From: PALSA-1353 sp036267155
Lineage (GTDB): Bacteria > Planctomycetota > Phycisphaerae > Tepidisphaerales > Tepidisphaeraceae
Assembly (NCBI GenBank): GCA_036267155.1
Contig: DATAWP010000047.1
Location: 1-64,000 of the forward strand
Length of the DNA stretch: 64,000 bases
Reading direction: 5' to 3'
Shown: in pieces, positions 25,563 through 33,634 of the stretch
Layout: every line of letters starts with the position of its first letter
Position numbering within the stretch: the first letter of the stretch is position 1
The notes under the pieces: generated by a model
Seen by the model: only the letters and a program-made list of their open reading frames with translations
The model's database searches: none
Told to the model about the DNA's origin: nothing
Position numbers and translations under genes: made by a program

Positions 25563-26237
25563 TCATCGCATCATTGTGAACACGACCAACATCGGCCATC
25601 CGATGTACTTTGCGGCCCGTGGATACGTTGCCGCAAAATCCGCGTCCGGGGCCAACTCCTCGACGTTCGTTAGGTGCAAACCCGCCCTGACCGCCGCCAG
25701 GACCAATGCCCCAAGTGTGTGCGCAACGCTGCCCGGCTGAACCAACTCGCCCGAAACCGGGTCGGTGAATCGAGCCTGCGAGCCTCGAAGGAACATGCTC
25801 GGGTGCATGGCCGACACCACGGCTCGGCCGCCCGGCTTGAGAACGCGGGTGACCTCGGCGAAGAAGCTTCCCACGTCACGCAGATGTTCCAAGACCAGTC
25901 CGCTCACGACCAAGTCGAATGAGTCGTTGGAAATCGGCATCGGCTGGTGCAGGTCATGCACAATAAAATGGACCGATTCCATCCCCGGCTTTCGGCGCGC
26001 CTCTGCCAACATGCCTTCGGAGAAGTCCACTGCCGTCACGGACGCGCCGGCTTCCGCCAGCCAGACGGTGTGCCGGCCGGTGCCGCAACCCAGGTCAAGA
26101 ACCGACCGCCCTCGGACATCCCCAACCGCCGCCCGGACGACTGGGGCCTCTAGCGCCTGAAGCGGGTTGGCGTCGTACTCGTAGACCGCCGCCCAGCGGT
26201 CATAGCCATGACGCACCGATGCAACTGGGTCTGTCAC
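25563..26237 (-). CDS. Class I SAM-dependent methyltransferase
   Basis: A Rossmann-fold methyltransferase of about 224 residues. Motif I is SVLDLGCGTGRHTVWLAEAG, motif II ends in VTAVDFSEGMLAEAR, and later motifs are DLVVSGLVLEHL and VLKPGGRAVVSAMHPSMF. The frame extends 18 codons further, but a GTG at 26237 is preceded by GGAGG eight bases upstream, so I choose that start. The substrate cannot be inferred; the type is common in small-molecule methylation. It stands alone. Confidence 0.85.
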   Translation of the reverse strand: MTDPVASVRHGYDRWAAVYEYDANPLQALEAPVVRAAVGDVRGRSVLDLGCGTGRHTVWLAEAGASVTAVDFSEGMLAEARRKPGMESVHFIVHDLHQPMPISNDSFDLVVSGLVLEHLRDVGSFFAEVTRVLKPGGRAVVSAMHPSMFLRGSQARFTDPVSGELVQPGSVAHTLGALVLAAVRAGLHLTNVEELAPDADFAATYPRAAKYIGWPMLVVFTMMR

Positions 26238-26683
26238 GCCTAACCTCCAATCCTGCTTCCCGATGGACGGCGCATCGGGTGAGTATCCCACGGCGATGAG
26301 GTAGATTCAAACTGCGATTTGCGTTCACTCCCTGCTGCTCGCCGGTCAATTCTGATGTCACTCGATGCGACTGGATGCGATACGCCAAAACCGCCAAACC
26401 AAAAGAAGGAATAGATGCCTGCGCGGTTTTGCCTTTAGGCGGATTTCTGTACGGTCGTCATCGAAATGACAGGATTTGAACACTCGTCGCCCCGCTTCGC
26501 GTCGTCCGTTGAATCCGGAAGCCTTCGCGCTGTCTGAGGCGTATCGCGAAAAAAATAATTTTCAAATCGCGGATTTTTCTCGCAAAAATAGGCCCAAAAC
26601 TTTCACCTCCGGGCCTTAATAATAGAGGAGCGACGTTTCCCCATCCCCGCGCATCGGCGCCAGTCATCGGCAAAGAAGGATTT
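26238..26683. other. Gene-free gap
   Basis: About 445 bases between the methyltransferase and a short plus-strand frame. Open frames here (26458-26691 minus, 26603-26890 minus) have no recognisable domains. A GTTCAAATC stretch on the minus strand at about 26472-26480 looks like a tRNA T-loop, but no cloverleaf can be built around it. Positions 26545-26590 are A+T-rich. Confidence 0.45.
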
Positions 26684-26809
26684 ATGTCCAACGAATTCGA
26701 TTCTCACCCCGACGCCGAACGATCCGCCGCCAAATTCGCCGACGACGACGGGGAGTCCCACGGCCCGGTTCGAAAAAATGGTGGCTTTTGGGACCTCCTG
26801 GGACATTGA
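26684..26809 (+). CDS. Possible small acidic protein (41 residues)
   Basis: An ATG at 26684 preceded by AGAAGGATTT opens a 41-codon frame: MSNEFDSHPDAERSAAKF, then ADDDGESHGP and VRKNGGFWDLLGH. It is rich in Asp/Glu with an aromatic tail. The ribosome-binding site and sensible codons argue that it is translated; no homologue is recognised. It ends about 45 bases before the palindromic repeat at 26856. Confidence 0.4.
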   Translation: MSNEFDSHPDAERSAAKFADDDGESHGPVRKNGGFWDLLGH

Positions 26810-26855
26810 GCCTCGCAGATGACTCGCCGATGTATTGTGCCCCTCGTTCTTTATC

Positions 26856-26886
26856 GCGGCGCGGCGGCTTTGGCCGCCGTGTCCCA
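26856..26886. repeat. GC-rich palindromic repeat, copy 2
   Basis: GCGGCGCGGCGGCTTTGGCC followed by GCCGTGTCCCA, matching 2852-2883. It lies between the 41-codon frame and mqnD and could form a hairpin in either strand. Confidence 0.65.
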
Positions 26887-26920
26887 CCATGATGCGATCC
26901 GCCCCAATCCGTGTTATTGA

Positions 26921-27787
26921 ATGTCACCTATGCCAAAACAACTTCTCCGCCTCGGCCATTCACCGGACCCCGACGACGCCTTCATGTTTTACGGACTGGC
27001 CAAGAATCTGCTGGACACCGGCCCGTACCAATTTCAGCACGTTCTTCAGGACATTCAAACCCTGAACCAGCGGGCCAAGTCGGGCGAACTGGAAATCACT
27101 GCGATTTCCATTCACGCCTATCCGTATGTAGCCGACAAATACGCCCTGACCAGTTGCGGCAGCAGTATGGGCGACAAATATGGACCGATGGTCGTCACCC
27201 GCCAGCCGACCAAAATCGAAGATTTGAAAGGCAAAACCATCGCCATCCCCGGCGAACTCACCACGGCCTTCCTCGCCCTCCAATTGTGTCTCGGCAAAGC
27301 CGGCCAAGCCTTTCACGCCGTCCCGGTCCATTTCGATCAGATTCCACGGTACGTGAAAGACAGCAAAGCGGATGCCGGGCTTATCATTCACGAAGGCCAG
27401 CTCACTTATAAACAACTCGGCCTGCACCTGGTCGTCGATCTCGGCGTCTGGTGGCATGAGCAGACCGGCCTCCCCCTGCCGCTCGGCGGCAACTGCATCC
27501 GCAAAGACCTCGGCAAAACCGTCTGTCAGGAAGTGACCAACATTTTAAAGCGTTCGATTCAGTTCAGCCTGGATCATCGCAAGGAGGCCGTCGAATACGC
27601 CCTGCAATTCGGCCGCGACCTGGACCGCAAGTTGGCCGACGAATTCGTCGGCATGTACGTCAACGATTGGACATTAGACTACGGCCCCCGCGGACGAGAG
27701 GCGATTTTGACGCTTCTTAATCATGGAGCAAAGGCGGGCCTGGTGCCGGCCGTTGGGCAAATCGAAATCGTGACGGCGGAACTATGA
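26921..27787 (+). CDS. mqnD: 1,4-dihydroxy-6-naphthoate synthase
   Basis: A 288-residue periplasmic-binding-fold enzyme of the futalosine route to menaquinone; it converts cyclic de-hypoxanthine futalosine to 1,4-dihydroxy-6-naphthoate. Signatures: LGHSPDPDDAFMFYGLAKNL at the N-terminus, ITAISIHAYPYVADKY, and GLIIHEGQLTY, whose His is the proposed catalytic base. Length is normal. ATG at 26921 or 26930 could be used. Its stop overlaps the start of a truncated frame (ATGATG). The other mqn genes are not adjacent; an amidohydrolase at 59 kb may be a further pathway member. Confidence 0.88.
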   Translation: MSPMPKQLLRLGHSPDPDDAFMFYGLAKNLLDTGPYQFQHVLQDIQTLNQRAKSGELEITAISIHAYPYVADKYALTSCGSSMGDKYGPMVVTRQPTKIEDLKGKTIAIPGELTTAFLALQLCLGKAGQAFHAVPVHFDQIPRYVKDSKADAGLIIHEGQLTYKQLGLHLVVDLGVWWHEQTGLPLPLGGNCIRKDLGKTVCQEVTNILKRSIQFSLDHRKEAVEYALQFGRDLDRKLADEFVGMYVNDWTLDYGPRGREAILTLLNHGAKAGLVPAVGQIEIVTAEL

Positions 27788-27911
27788 TGCGCTTCTGGAT
27801 TGTTTCGGTTCTTCTCATCGTCTCGCAAATCCGATCCCCGGTATTTGGTCAGGGAACGCGAGCGGATTACGAGCGGTCAAAGAACCTGGATTGGCTGGCC
27901 GAGGGCGAAGT
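27784..27911 (+). pseudogene. Truncated exported protein start, S9-peptidase-like
   Basis: Directly overlapping the mqnD stop, an ATG opens a signal peptide (FWIVSVLLIVSQIRSPVFG) followed by QGTRADYERSKNLDWLAEGE then VKYF. The mature start resembles the first residues of DPP-IV/S9 prolyl peptidases (G-T-x-x-DYERA-x-L). After about 43 codons the similarity stops at the 3' end of murA, over which the frame continues in antisense to 28017. I read this as the 5' stump of a gene whose body was deleted. Family assignment rests on a short match. Confidence 0.55.
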
Positions 27912-27938
27912 AAAGTATTTTTCCCGTCGCGCTTGCGA

Positions 27939-29258
27939 CTACGCCACCGCTTTCGCAGCCGGAATCCGCTCGATGTGCGCTCCCACCGCGGCCAGTTTCT
28001 GCTCGATCTTTTCGTAGCCGCGATCGATGTGATACACGCGGTCGATCCGTGTGGTTCCCTTGGCCACCAAAGCCGCCAGAACCAGTGCGGCGCTGGCGCG
28101 GAGATCGCTTGCCATGACGCTGGCGCCCTGCATTTCGCGCACGCCCTGAATGATGGCCGTCGGGCCTTCCTTGCGAACGCGCGCCCCCATGCGGTTCAAT
28201 TCCCCAACGTGCAAAAACCGATCGGGGAAAATCCGCTCAGTGATCACGCTGATGCCATCCGACAAACAGAGCAGGGCCATGAGCTGTGCCTGCAAATCCG
28301 TCGGGAAACCCGGATATGGCTGGGTCGTCATCTCCACCGGATTGACCCGGCGCGAGGCGGTCACGAATACCGTCCCGTTTTCCCGCTCGGTTCGCACGCC
28401 GACTTCATCCAGCCGATCCGTCACGGCGATGAGGTGATCCATATTGCAATGCTTCAATTCCAATTCGCCGTTGGTGATTGCGGCCGCGATCATGAACGTG
28501 CCGCATTCGATCCGGTCGGGGATGACGCGATGTTCGGTGCCGGCCAGCTTGTCCACGCCATCGATGCGAATCTCCGGCGTTCCATGCCCCTTGATCCGAG
28601 CACCCATCTTGATGAGCAGCTCCGCGCAATCCGAAACCTCCGGCTCGCACGCCGCCCCGACCAGAACGGTTTCCCCCTCCGCCAGCGCTGCCGCGCACAT
28701 GACGTTGATCGTCCCCAGCACCGTCGGCCCCTGCGCTCCGCCGAGATACATCCGGCAACCCTTCAGCCTTCCGCGCACTTCGCCGACGATGTTCCCCATC
28801 TCAGTCCGAAAATGCGCCCCCAGTTTTTGCAGCCCGCGCACATGCAGATCGACCGGCCGATCTCCGATGGCGCAGCCGCCTGGAATGCTCACGATCGCCT
28901 TGCCGCGCTTGGCCAGCAGCGGCCCCAGCACGCAGATGCTCGCCCGCATCGTCTTGACGATGTCGTAGCGCGCCTCGCACTGCTGCTCATCGGTCGCTTC
29001 AATGTCCAATGGCCCATTCAGCGCCGGGCCCACCGCCTTCCCCGGATCGGGCGGCTCATGGCGATAGACGTGACATCCCAGTTCGCCCAGCAGCTTGGTC
29101 ATGGAATCGATATCCGACAGCCGCGGCACGCCTTTGAGCGTGCTCTTTCCCTCGGCCATCAGGCATGCGGCCATGATGGGCAGCGAGGAGTTCTTGCTGC
29201 CGCTGATTTCGATGGTCCCTTTGAGACGATGCCCGCCGTGAATATGAAAGCTGTCCAT
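27939..29258 (-). CDS. murA: UDP-N-acetylglucosamine 1-carboxyvinyltransferase
   Basis: A 439-residue EPSP-synthase-fold enzyme that transfers enolpyruvate to UDP-GlcNAc, the first committed peptidoglycan step. ISGSKNSSLP carries the Lys-Asn pair; IPGGCAIGDRPVDLH has the catalytic Cys (fosfomycin target) and the Arg. DLRASAALVLAALVAKGTT then HIDRGYEKIE is the conserved C-terminus. Length is slightly above the usual ~420. Its presence supports a peptidoglycan wall in this organism. It is convergent with mqnD; the truncated frame between them suggests a deletion at this junction. Confidence 0.95.
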   Translation of the reverse strand: MDSFHIHGGHRLKGTIEISGSKNSSLPIMAACLMAEGKSTLKGVPRLSDIDSMTKLLGELGCHVYRHEPPDPGKAVGPALNGPLDIEATDEQQCEARYDIVKTMRASICVLGPLLAKRGKAIVSIPGGCAIGDRPVDLHVRGLQKLGAHFRTEMGNIVGEVRGRLKGCRMYLGGAQGPTVLGTINVMCAAALAEGETVLVGAACEPEVSDCAELLIKMGARIKGHGTPEIRIDGVDKLAGTEHRVIPDRIECGTFMIAAAITNGELELKHCNMDHLIAVTDRLDEVGVRTERENGTVFVTASRRVNPVEMTTQPYPGFPTDLQAQLMALLCLSDGISVITERIFPDRFLHVGELNRMGARVRKEGPTAIIQGVREMQGASVMASDLRASAALVLAALVAKGTTRIDRVYHIDRGYEKIEQKLAAVGAHIERIPAAKAVA

Positions 29259-29544
29259 CTCTCTGCCCGTCCTTGGGCCGGAAAAACCGTCGGTGCACGA
29301 CTTTTCCTTAAGGCCCGAAACGTCCCGGTGAAGAAGTGTCCTCTGCCACCGGTAAAACCGTTCGGTCTATCGGCCACTCCATTGGCCGACGATCAGTATC
29401 AATATTGGCCTCGCAATCAAAGCCGGTTATCGGCCTGAGTTCACGAATCCAACGGCGCGATTATCCCTTCGAGTCGAGGAAATTCAAGGTGGTCTGGAAT
29501 GAAAACCGAATCTTTTATGTCGCCGTGGGGTAAGGTGGAAGAAA

Positions 29545-29612
29545 AGTGGTTAGTGGTTGGTGGGTAGTGGCTAGTGACTTCACTAACCACCAACCACTGG
29601 CCACCAACCACT
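29545..29612. repeat. Inverted repeat 'AGTGGTTAGTGGTTGGTGG' at ferredoxin 3' end
   Basis: The left arm 29545-29577 and right arm 29580-29612 are 33 bases each and match at 26 of 33 positions when one is reverse-complemented, joined by two bases (AGTGA-CT-TCACT at the centre). The right arm ends five bases after the ferredoxin stop codon. The remaining 29259-29544 upstream of murA has no supported gene and should contain the murA promoter. Confidence 0.8.
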
Positions 29613-29617
29613 CAGTT

Positions 29618-29977
29618 TCACGTCCACACGGCTGGCGGCGTGATCTGGTCCTCGGGCCGTTTGCCGGGATCGGCCTTTCCGCTGGTCGATAATCGGCTCT
29701 CGGCAATCACGTGCATGTCGTGATCGCAATAGATCTGGCAACTCAGCCGCAGCCCGGCCTCCGCGCCCAAGCCCCTGACCGAGAGGATCGTCCGTTCCGC
29801 CTGCGTCACCTTGGACGGCTCGCCCGAGAGGAACCGCACCCGGCACGTCGTGCATTTGGCGAATCCGCCGCACGCGTGCATCTGGTCGATCTTTGCCTCA
29901 TCCGACAGCGCCAACACCAGCCGCTTCCCCTGCGGCACGTCGAACGTCCCCACTCCTTCCACCGTCAATTTTGGCAT
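29618..29977 (-). CDS. 2Fe-2S ferredoxin
   Basis: A 119-residue soluble electron carrier. The cluster ligands are visible in MHACGGFAKCTTCRVRF (C-x5-C-x2-C) and LRLSCQIYC, the adrenodoxin/plant-type arrangement. The C-terminal ~25 residues (SRLSTSGKADPGKRPEDQ) are an extra polar tail. Partner unknown. Directly after its TGA lies the inverted repeat at 29545-29612. Confidence 0.87.
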   Translation of the reverse strand: MPKLTVEGVGTFDVPQGKRLVLALSDEAKIDQMHACGGFAKCTTCRVRFLSGEPSKVTQAERTILSVRGLGAEAGLRLSCQIYCDHDMHVIAESRLSTSGKADPGKRPEDQITPPAVWT

Positions 29978-30107
29978 GAACAGGCTCCTTCAATTCGGCG
30001 ATCTATCCACAGGTGATTTTCGAGTATTCTTCCCCCGCCGTCAAAGAAATGAAATCTCACCCTCCCGTCTCCGTCTGGTTTATTGAACGCACCATGGGAG
30101 GCTGGCC

Positions 30108-30248
30108 ATGTACTTTCGACATCGTGGCTTTTCTCTGGTCGAAGTATTGGTCGTCATGGCCATCATCCTGCTCATACTCGGCTTTCTTCTTCCCTCGGCG
30201 TGCCTGTTGGTCAGAGCGGTGAAATCGCTGGGGTTGCCGCATCACTGA
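30108..30248 (+). CDS. Very short prepilin-like protein
   Basis: An ATG at 30108, with GGGAGG seven bases upstream, opens a 46-codon frame: MYFRHRGFSLVEVLVVMAII then LLILGFLLPSACLLV. This is a complete class III (prepilin peptidase) signal, with Gly before Phe at the cleavage site, Glu at mature position 5 and a following hydrophobic helix. Planctomycete pseudopilins of the DUF1559 or general-secretion type are normally 200-350 residues. This one stops 11 residues after the helix, so it is either a truncated gene or a minipilin. It lies 12 bases before the HEPN-like gene. Confidence 0.5.
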   Translation: MYFRHRGFSLVEVLVVMAIILLILGFLLPSACLLVRAVKSLGLPHH

Positions 30249-30260
30249 AAAGGAACTCTA

Positions 30261-30680
30261 GTGTGGTGGAATAGAACTTCGCCGAATACAATTCGAACAA
30301 TGACTTGGAAGGAATTGGCCGCCGTACAACAAGCCGCCGCGCAGTATTTGTTTGGGACAAAGGAGCCGATCTATGAGCGTGCGATCTGTGGTCGCGCCTA
30401 CTATGCCGCGTACGCGCTGGTTACCTCTCGCTTGTCGGCCACGACCACTTTCAGTCGGGGCTGGAGTAATCCGTCGCATGCGACACTACCTGCATACGTT
30501 GACAACATATCCGGATTGCATGACGCCGATCGCCGGGCAGTTCGGCGCGCGCTGCGACGATTGCGGCAACGACGAGAAGATGCGGACTATCGACCTGGGA
30601 TCACCGTTGATCAACATTCCGCCCGCGAGAGCATGGGCGATGTTTCCCAGCTATTCGCGATCCTGAACCAGAGGCAATAG
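30261..30680 (+). CDS. HEPN-like domain protein
   Basis: 139 residues from a GTG preceded by AAAAGGA; an ATG at 30300 is an alternative but lacks a ribosome-binding site. RAICGRAYYAAYALVTSRLS and RRLRQRREDADYRPG then ARESMGDVSQLFAIL follow the helical HEPN pattern (aromatic first helix, R-x-ADY second motif, long final helix). The catalytic R-x4-6-H of HEPN ribonuclease toxins is not evident, so it may be an inactive or small-molecule-binding variant. It is one base from the next gene, with which it forms a two-gene cassette. Confidence 0.6.
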   Translation: MWWNRTSPNTIRTMTWKELAAVQQAAAQYLFGTKEPIYERAICGRAYYAAYALVTSRLSATTTFSRGWSNPSHATLPAYVDNISGLHDADRRAVRRALRRLRQRREDADYRPGITVDQHSARESMGDVSQLFAILNQRQ

Positions 30681-30681
30681 C

Positions 30682-30948
30682 ATGAATAAGAATAAATTGG
30701 TCGAGTTGGTGAAGTCTCACTTGAAAAAGGTTGGTCACGGGATCAGCTTTGAAGTAATAACTGATGGTGTGCGGCAGGAGGAATCGTGGTGGTACGTGCC
30801 GGTGCTGGCAACGCGGAAAGGCAAGGATCTTCCGCGGGAGATAACTGTCAATATCTATGCCAACATCGAAGACGAGTTGGAGCGTAAAAAACGCATCAAT
30901 GTGCTGTTCGTACCCGCCGTTTCCGAGACGGCAGACCAACGCACGTAG
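30682..30948 (+). CDS. Hypothetical partner of the HEPN-like protein
   Basis: 88 residues, starting one base after the HEPN-like stop, with GAGG about seven bases upstream. Sequence: VELVKSHLKKVGHGISFEVI then SWWYVPVLATRKGKDLPREI and ANIEDELERKKRINVLFVPA. Predicted alpha/beta, soluble. It lacks the GSxxxG motif of MNT nucleotidyltransferases that usually pair with HEPN. I do not recognise the family. The tight spacing implies a functional pair. Confidence 0.6.
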   Translation: MNKNKLVELVKSHLKKVGHGISFEVITDGVRQEESWWYVPVLATRKGKDLPREITVNIYANIEDELERKKRINVLFVPAVSETADQRT

Positions 30949-30960
30949 TTCGGTTCGGCA

Positions 30961-32508
30961 TCACCTCGCATACTCCACCGACCGCACTTCCCGAATCAAC
31001 GTCACCTTGATCTCCCCCGGATAATTCAATTCCGTTTCGATCTTCTGGGCGATATCGCGGGCGATCTTCGCGCTCTCGCGATCGTCGATCAGCCGGGCAT
31101 CCACGATCACGCGCACTTCCCGGCCGGCCTGGATCGCGTACGCCTGGCGAACGCCCTCAAACGTCATCGCTAAATCCTCCAGTTCGCGCAGACGCTTCAC
31201 GTATCGCTCCAGGCTCTCGCGGCGGGCGCCTGGGCGGCTGGCGCTGATCGCATCGGCCGCCATCACGATCGGCGTGTACGGCGTCGTCGGCGGTACGTCT
31301 CCGTGATGCCCCTCCGCCGCGTTCAGCACCGCCTCCGGCTCATCAAATCTCCGCAGAAATTCCTTGCCCAACTGCGGATGCCCGCCTTCCTGCTCGTGAT
31401 CCATCGCTTTTCCGATGTCGTGCAGCAACCCGGCCCGCCGGGCCAGATTCCCGTCCAAACCCAACTCATCGGCGATCACTTGCGAAAGATATGCCACCTC
31501 CATCGAATGCTTCAGCACGTTCTGTCCATAGCTGGTGCGGAATCCCAATCGGCCGAGCATGGGAATCACCGCCTTTGGCAGTTGCAGGTTCGCTTCCTGG
31601 GCCGCTTCCTTGCCGATGCGGACCAGTTCTTCCTCCATCTCCTTGCTGGTTGTGGTGACTACTTCTTCAATCCGGGCCGGATGAATTCGTCCATCCTGCA
31701 CCAGCTTTTCCAGCGACAACCTCGCCACTTCCCGCCGCACCGGATCGAAACAACTCACGACCACCACGCCCGGCGTATCATCAATGATCACATCCACGCC
31801 CGTCGCCTTCTCGAAGCTGCGGATGTTGCGCCCTTCCCGGCCAATCACGCGCCCCTTCATATCGTCCGAGGGAATCGCCACCGTGCTGACGGTGTGATCC
31901 GACGTCTGCTCGGCAGCGTAACGCTGGATGGCCTGCAAAATAATCTGCCGGCTCTTCTCCTTCGCCTCGTCCTGGGCCTGTTCCGTGATTCGCTGAATCA
32001 GCGCCCCCGCTTCCAGCTTGCAATCCTGCTCGATCCGCTTCAGCAGCATCTCCTTTGCCTGTTCCGGCGAGAGGTTCGTCAATTGCAACAGGCGATCGCG
32101 CTGCTCGTGCAGCACCTGCCCAAGCTGCTCTTCCTTGGCCGCAAGCGTCTTGTCGCGCTGCGCCAGGCGCGATTCCAGATCGTCCAGATTCTTTTCCTTG
32201 ACCGAAAGCGTATCCAGCTTGCGATCCAGCGTGTCCTCGCGCTTGGACAGACGGGATTCGAGATTTTTCAGCTCGCTTTTCTTGTTCTCGGTTTCGCGGT
32301 CAAATTGCTCTTTGCGCTTCGTCTGCTCCTGCCGGAACGCCAAGTCCATTTCCTTGGTCCGGTTTTGAACCTCGGTCAGCGCGCTGTTCTTGATCTGCTC
32401 GGATTCCAGCCTCGCCTTGGACAAGGCGCTGTTGCCGGCCACCTTGAACGCGAGTAAGACGCCGAGACCGCCGATCACTATCCCGATCGCCAGATATACA
32501 AGTTCCAT
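30961..32508 (-). CDS. rny: Ribonuclease Y
   Basis: A 515-residue membrane-anchored endoribonuclease that starts mRNA decay. Residues 1-20 are a membrane helix (LVYLAIGIVIGGLGVLLAF); ~30-200 form a long charged coiled coil. The KH RNA-binding domain contains GRVIGREGRNIRSFEKATG, and the HD nuclease domain has RRAGLLHDIGKAMDHEQEGG with the metal-binding HD pair. Length and domain order are normal. A perfect 24-base palindrome lies 14 bases before the start codon (32523-32546), where it could affect translation. It is convergent with the HEPN cassette. Confidence 0.95.
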   Translation of the reverse strand: MELVYLAIGIVIGGLGVLLAFKVAGNSALSKARLESEQIKNSALTEVQNRTKEMDLAFRQEQTKRKEQFDRETENKKSELKNLESRLSKREDTLDRKLDTLSVKEKNLDDLESRLAQRDKTLAAKEEQLGQVLHEQRDRLLQLTNLSPEQAKEMLLKRIEQDCKLEAGALIQRITEQAQDEAKEKSRQIILQAIQRYAAEQTSDHTVSTVAIPSDDMKGRVIGREGRNIRSFEKATGVDVIIDDTPGVVVVSCFDPVRREVARLSLEKLVQDGRIHPARIEEVVTTTSKEMEEELVRIGKEAAQEANLQLPKAVIPMLGRLGFRTSYGQNVLKHSMEVAYLSQVIADELGLDGNLARRAGLLHDIGKAMDHEQEGGHPQLGKEFLRRFDEPEAVLNAAEGHHGDVPPTTPYTPIVMAADAISASRPGARRESLERYVKRLRELEDLAMTFEGVRQAYAIQAGREVRVIVDARLIDDRESAKIARDIAQKIETELNYPGEIKVTLIREVRSVEYAR

Positions 32509-32522
32509 GAATTCCGCCCGCC

Positions 32523-32546
32523 TTCATCCCGGCGCGCCGGGATGAA
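32523..32546 (-). promoter_or_regulatory. Perfect palindrome in the rny leader
   Basis: TTCATCCCGGCG followed directly by its exact complement, a 24-base perfect palindrome ending 14 bases before the rny ATG. In RNA it would form a stable hairpin beside the ribosome-binding region (GGCGGGCGGA). It could be a regulatory stem, an operator, or one copy of a repeat, since its 16-base core recurs at 32607-32622. Confidence 0.6.
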
Positions 32547-32606
32547 ATCGTTTTGCGGATGTGTTTGGAAAACCCGCTGGAATGACTGATGGACATGCCA
32601 AAGCGG

Positions 32607-32622
32607 TCCCGGCGCGCCGGGA
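32607..32622. repeat. Second copy of the TCCCGGCGCGCCGGGA palindrome
   Basis: TCCCGGCGCGCCGGGA, identical to the core of the palindrome at 32523-32546, 61 bases further upstream of rny. The rest of the gap to 33055 (about 430 bases) has no gene I can support. A minus-strand frame at 32624-32887 has one hydrophobic segment (VGLALWLLAVLFQTAQA) but no ribosome-binding site. Confidence 0.65.
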
Positions 32623-33055
32623 TTCACTCCCGGCCAAATGATCCGGGAATATCGCGTAGCCGCTTTGATGTCATTAGGGGAGGTGCGCGCGAAGGCGAGT
32701 CGATAAGCCGATGCGTGTTGATGCGCCGCGATTCCGAACAGTCGGAAGGCACACAAATTGGTTGCCGCTGGAACTGCCGCCCAGACCGAGCCTGCGCCGT
32801 TTGAAACAGCACAGCCAACAGCCAAAGCGCCAAGCCCACAGCGCCAACCGCCGCCTTCGAAATTACTCCCAAAATGACCACGTTCATGTCGATCTCGTCG
32901 CCAGCCCCGTTTGGGCGGTTGGCGAGATGTCTATTCCAGAGGTCTATTGAGCGACGCTCCATCCGCTACAGAGCGCCGCCCCGGCAAGCGCCGGAACACT
33001 ATTCCCAGCGCCAGCCGAACGAATTATTAATATTCTATGAAACCCCAAGCGTTTT

Positions 33056-33634
33056 TCAACTCCCAGAGCGCATCAACTCATCCAAAGCCTCCACCACCCG
33101 TGCGTGAGGCGTAACCCACCACAACTGCTTGTGATGATGGACGGTACAAACCGTCCCCCTTTCCGGAAACGCCAGCGTGAAATCGCTCTGGCCAAGTCTT
33201 TCCAGCAGGTGTTGAATAAACCCCTCAAATTTGGCCGTCTCCATCGTCGAAAATTCGATCGCCGCCGCGTTATTTCGACCCCTCAGCAACTCCACATCCA
33301 ACCCGAGGCCCTCAATCACCCCCGGCAACCACTCCCGACTTCCATCACTCAGCTCATACGCCCAATGCGCCGCCGGCATCGCCCACACCTCTCCAGCCAA
33401 ACACCGCTGCCAAGCCCACGTCGCCATCGCCGCCAGATTCGTCTCATACGGCTCCCCCACAGATCGCACCATGGCCAACATCGCCGGCTTAATGGTCGTA
33501 TCCACCGACCCGATCCATCCGCGCACATGTGCCTCTGCCCCGAATCCAAACGACCCGCCGTTGTAGTAATGGCAGTCCAATCCCTCGTCCGTGAGCCGCT
33601 TCAACACGATGGCGTAATCAATGATTTTCGGCAT
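33056..33634 (-). CDS. Conserved hypothetical protein
   Basis: A 192-residue soluble protein: PKIIDYAIVLKRLTDEGLDC then HYYNGGSFGFG, EVWAMPAAHWAYELSDGSRE, and HHHKQLWWVTPHARVVEALD near the end. It has no signal peptide or recognised motif. I recall similar unnamed proteins in Phycisphaerae. Its start overlaps the end of the upstream P-loop gene by 17 bases on the same strand, so the two are co-expressed. Confidence 0.65.
   Translation of the reverse strand: MPKIIDYAIVLKRLTDEGLDCHYYNGGSFGFGAEAHVRGWIGSVDTTIKPAMLAMVRSVGEPYETNLAAMATWAWQRCLAGEVWAMPAAHWAYELSDGSREWLPGVIEGLGLDVELLRGRNNAAAIEFSTMETAKFEGFIQHLLERLGQSDFTLAFPERGTVCTVHHHKQLWWVTPHARVVEALDELMRSGS

Noticed and set aside
26458..26580. tRNA-like T-loop sequence (GTTCAAATC) on the minus strand
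   Set aside because: No acceptor, D-arm or anticodon stem can be paired around it.
27926..27939. GTCGC-GCTT-GCGAC hairpin at the murA 3' end as a terminator
   Set aside because: Short stem and no T-run on the murA strand.
32624..32887. Minus-strand frame with one hydrophobic segment upstream of rny
   Set aside because: No ribosome-binding site, and a polar tail of low-complexity character; not enough to call a gene.
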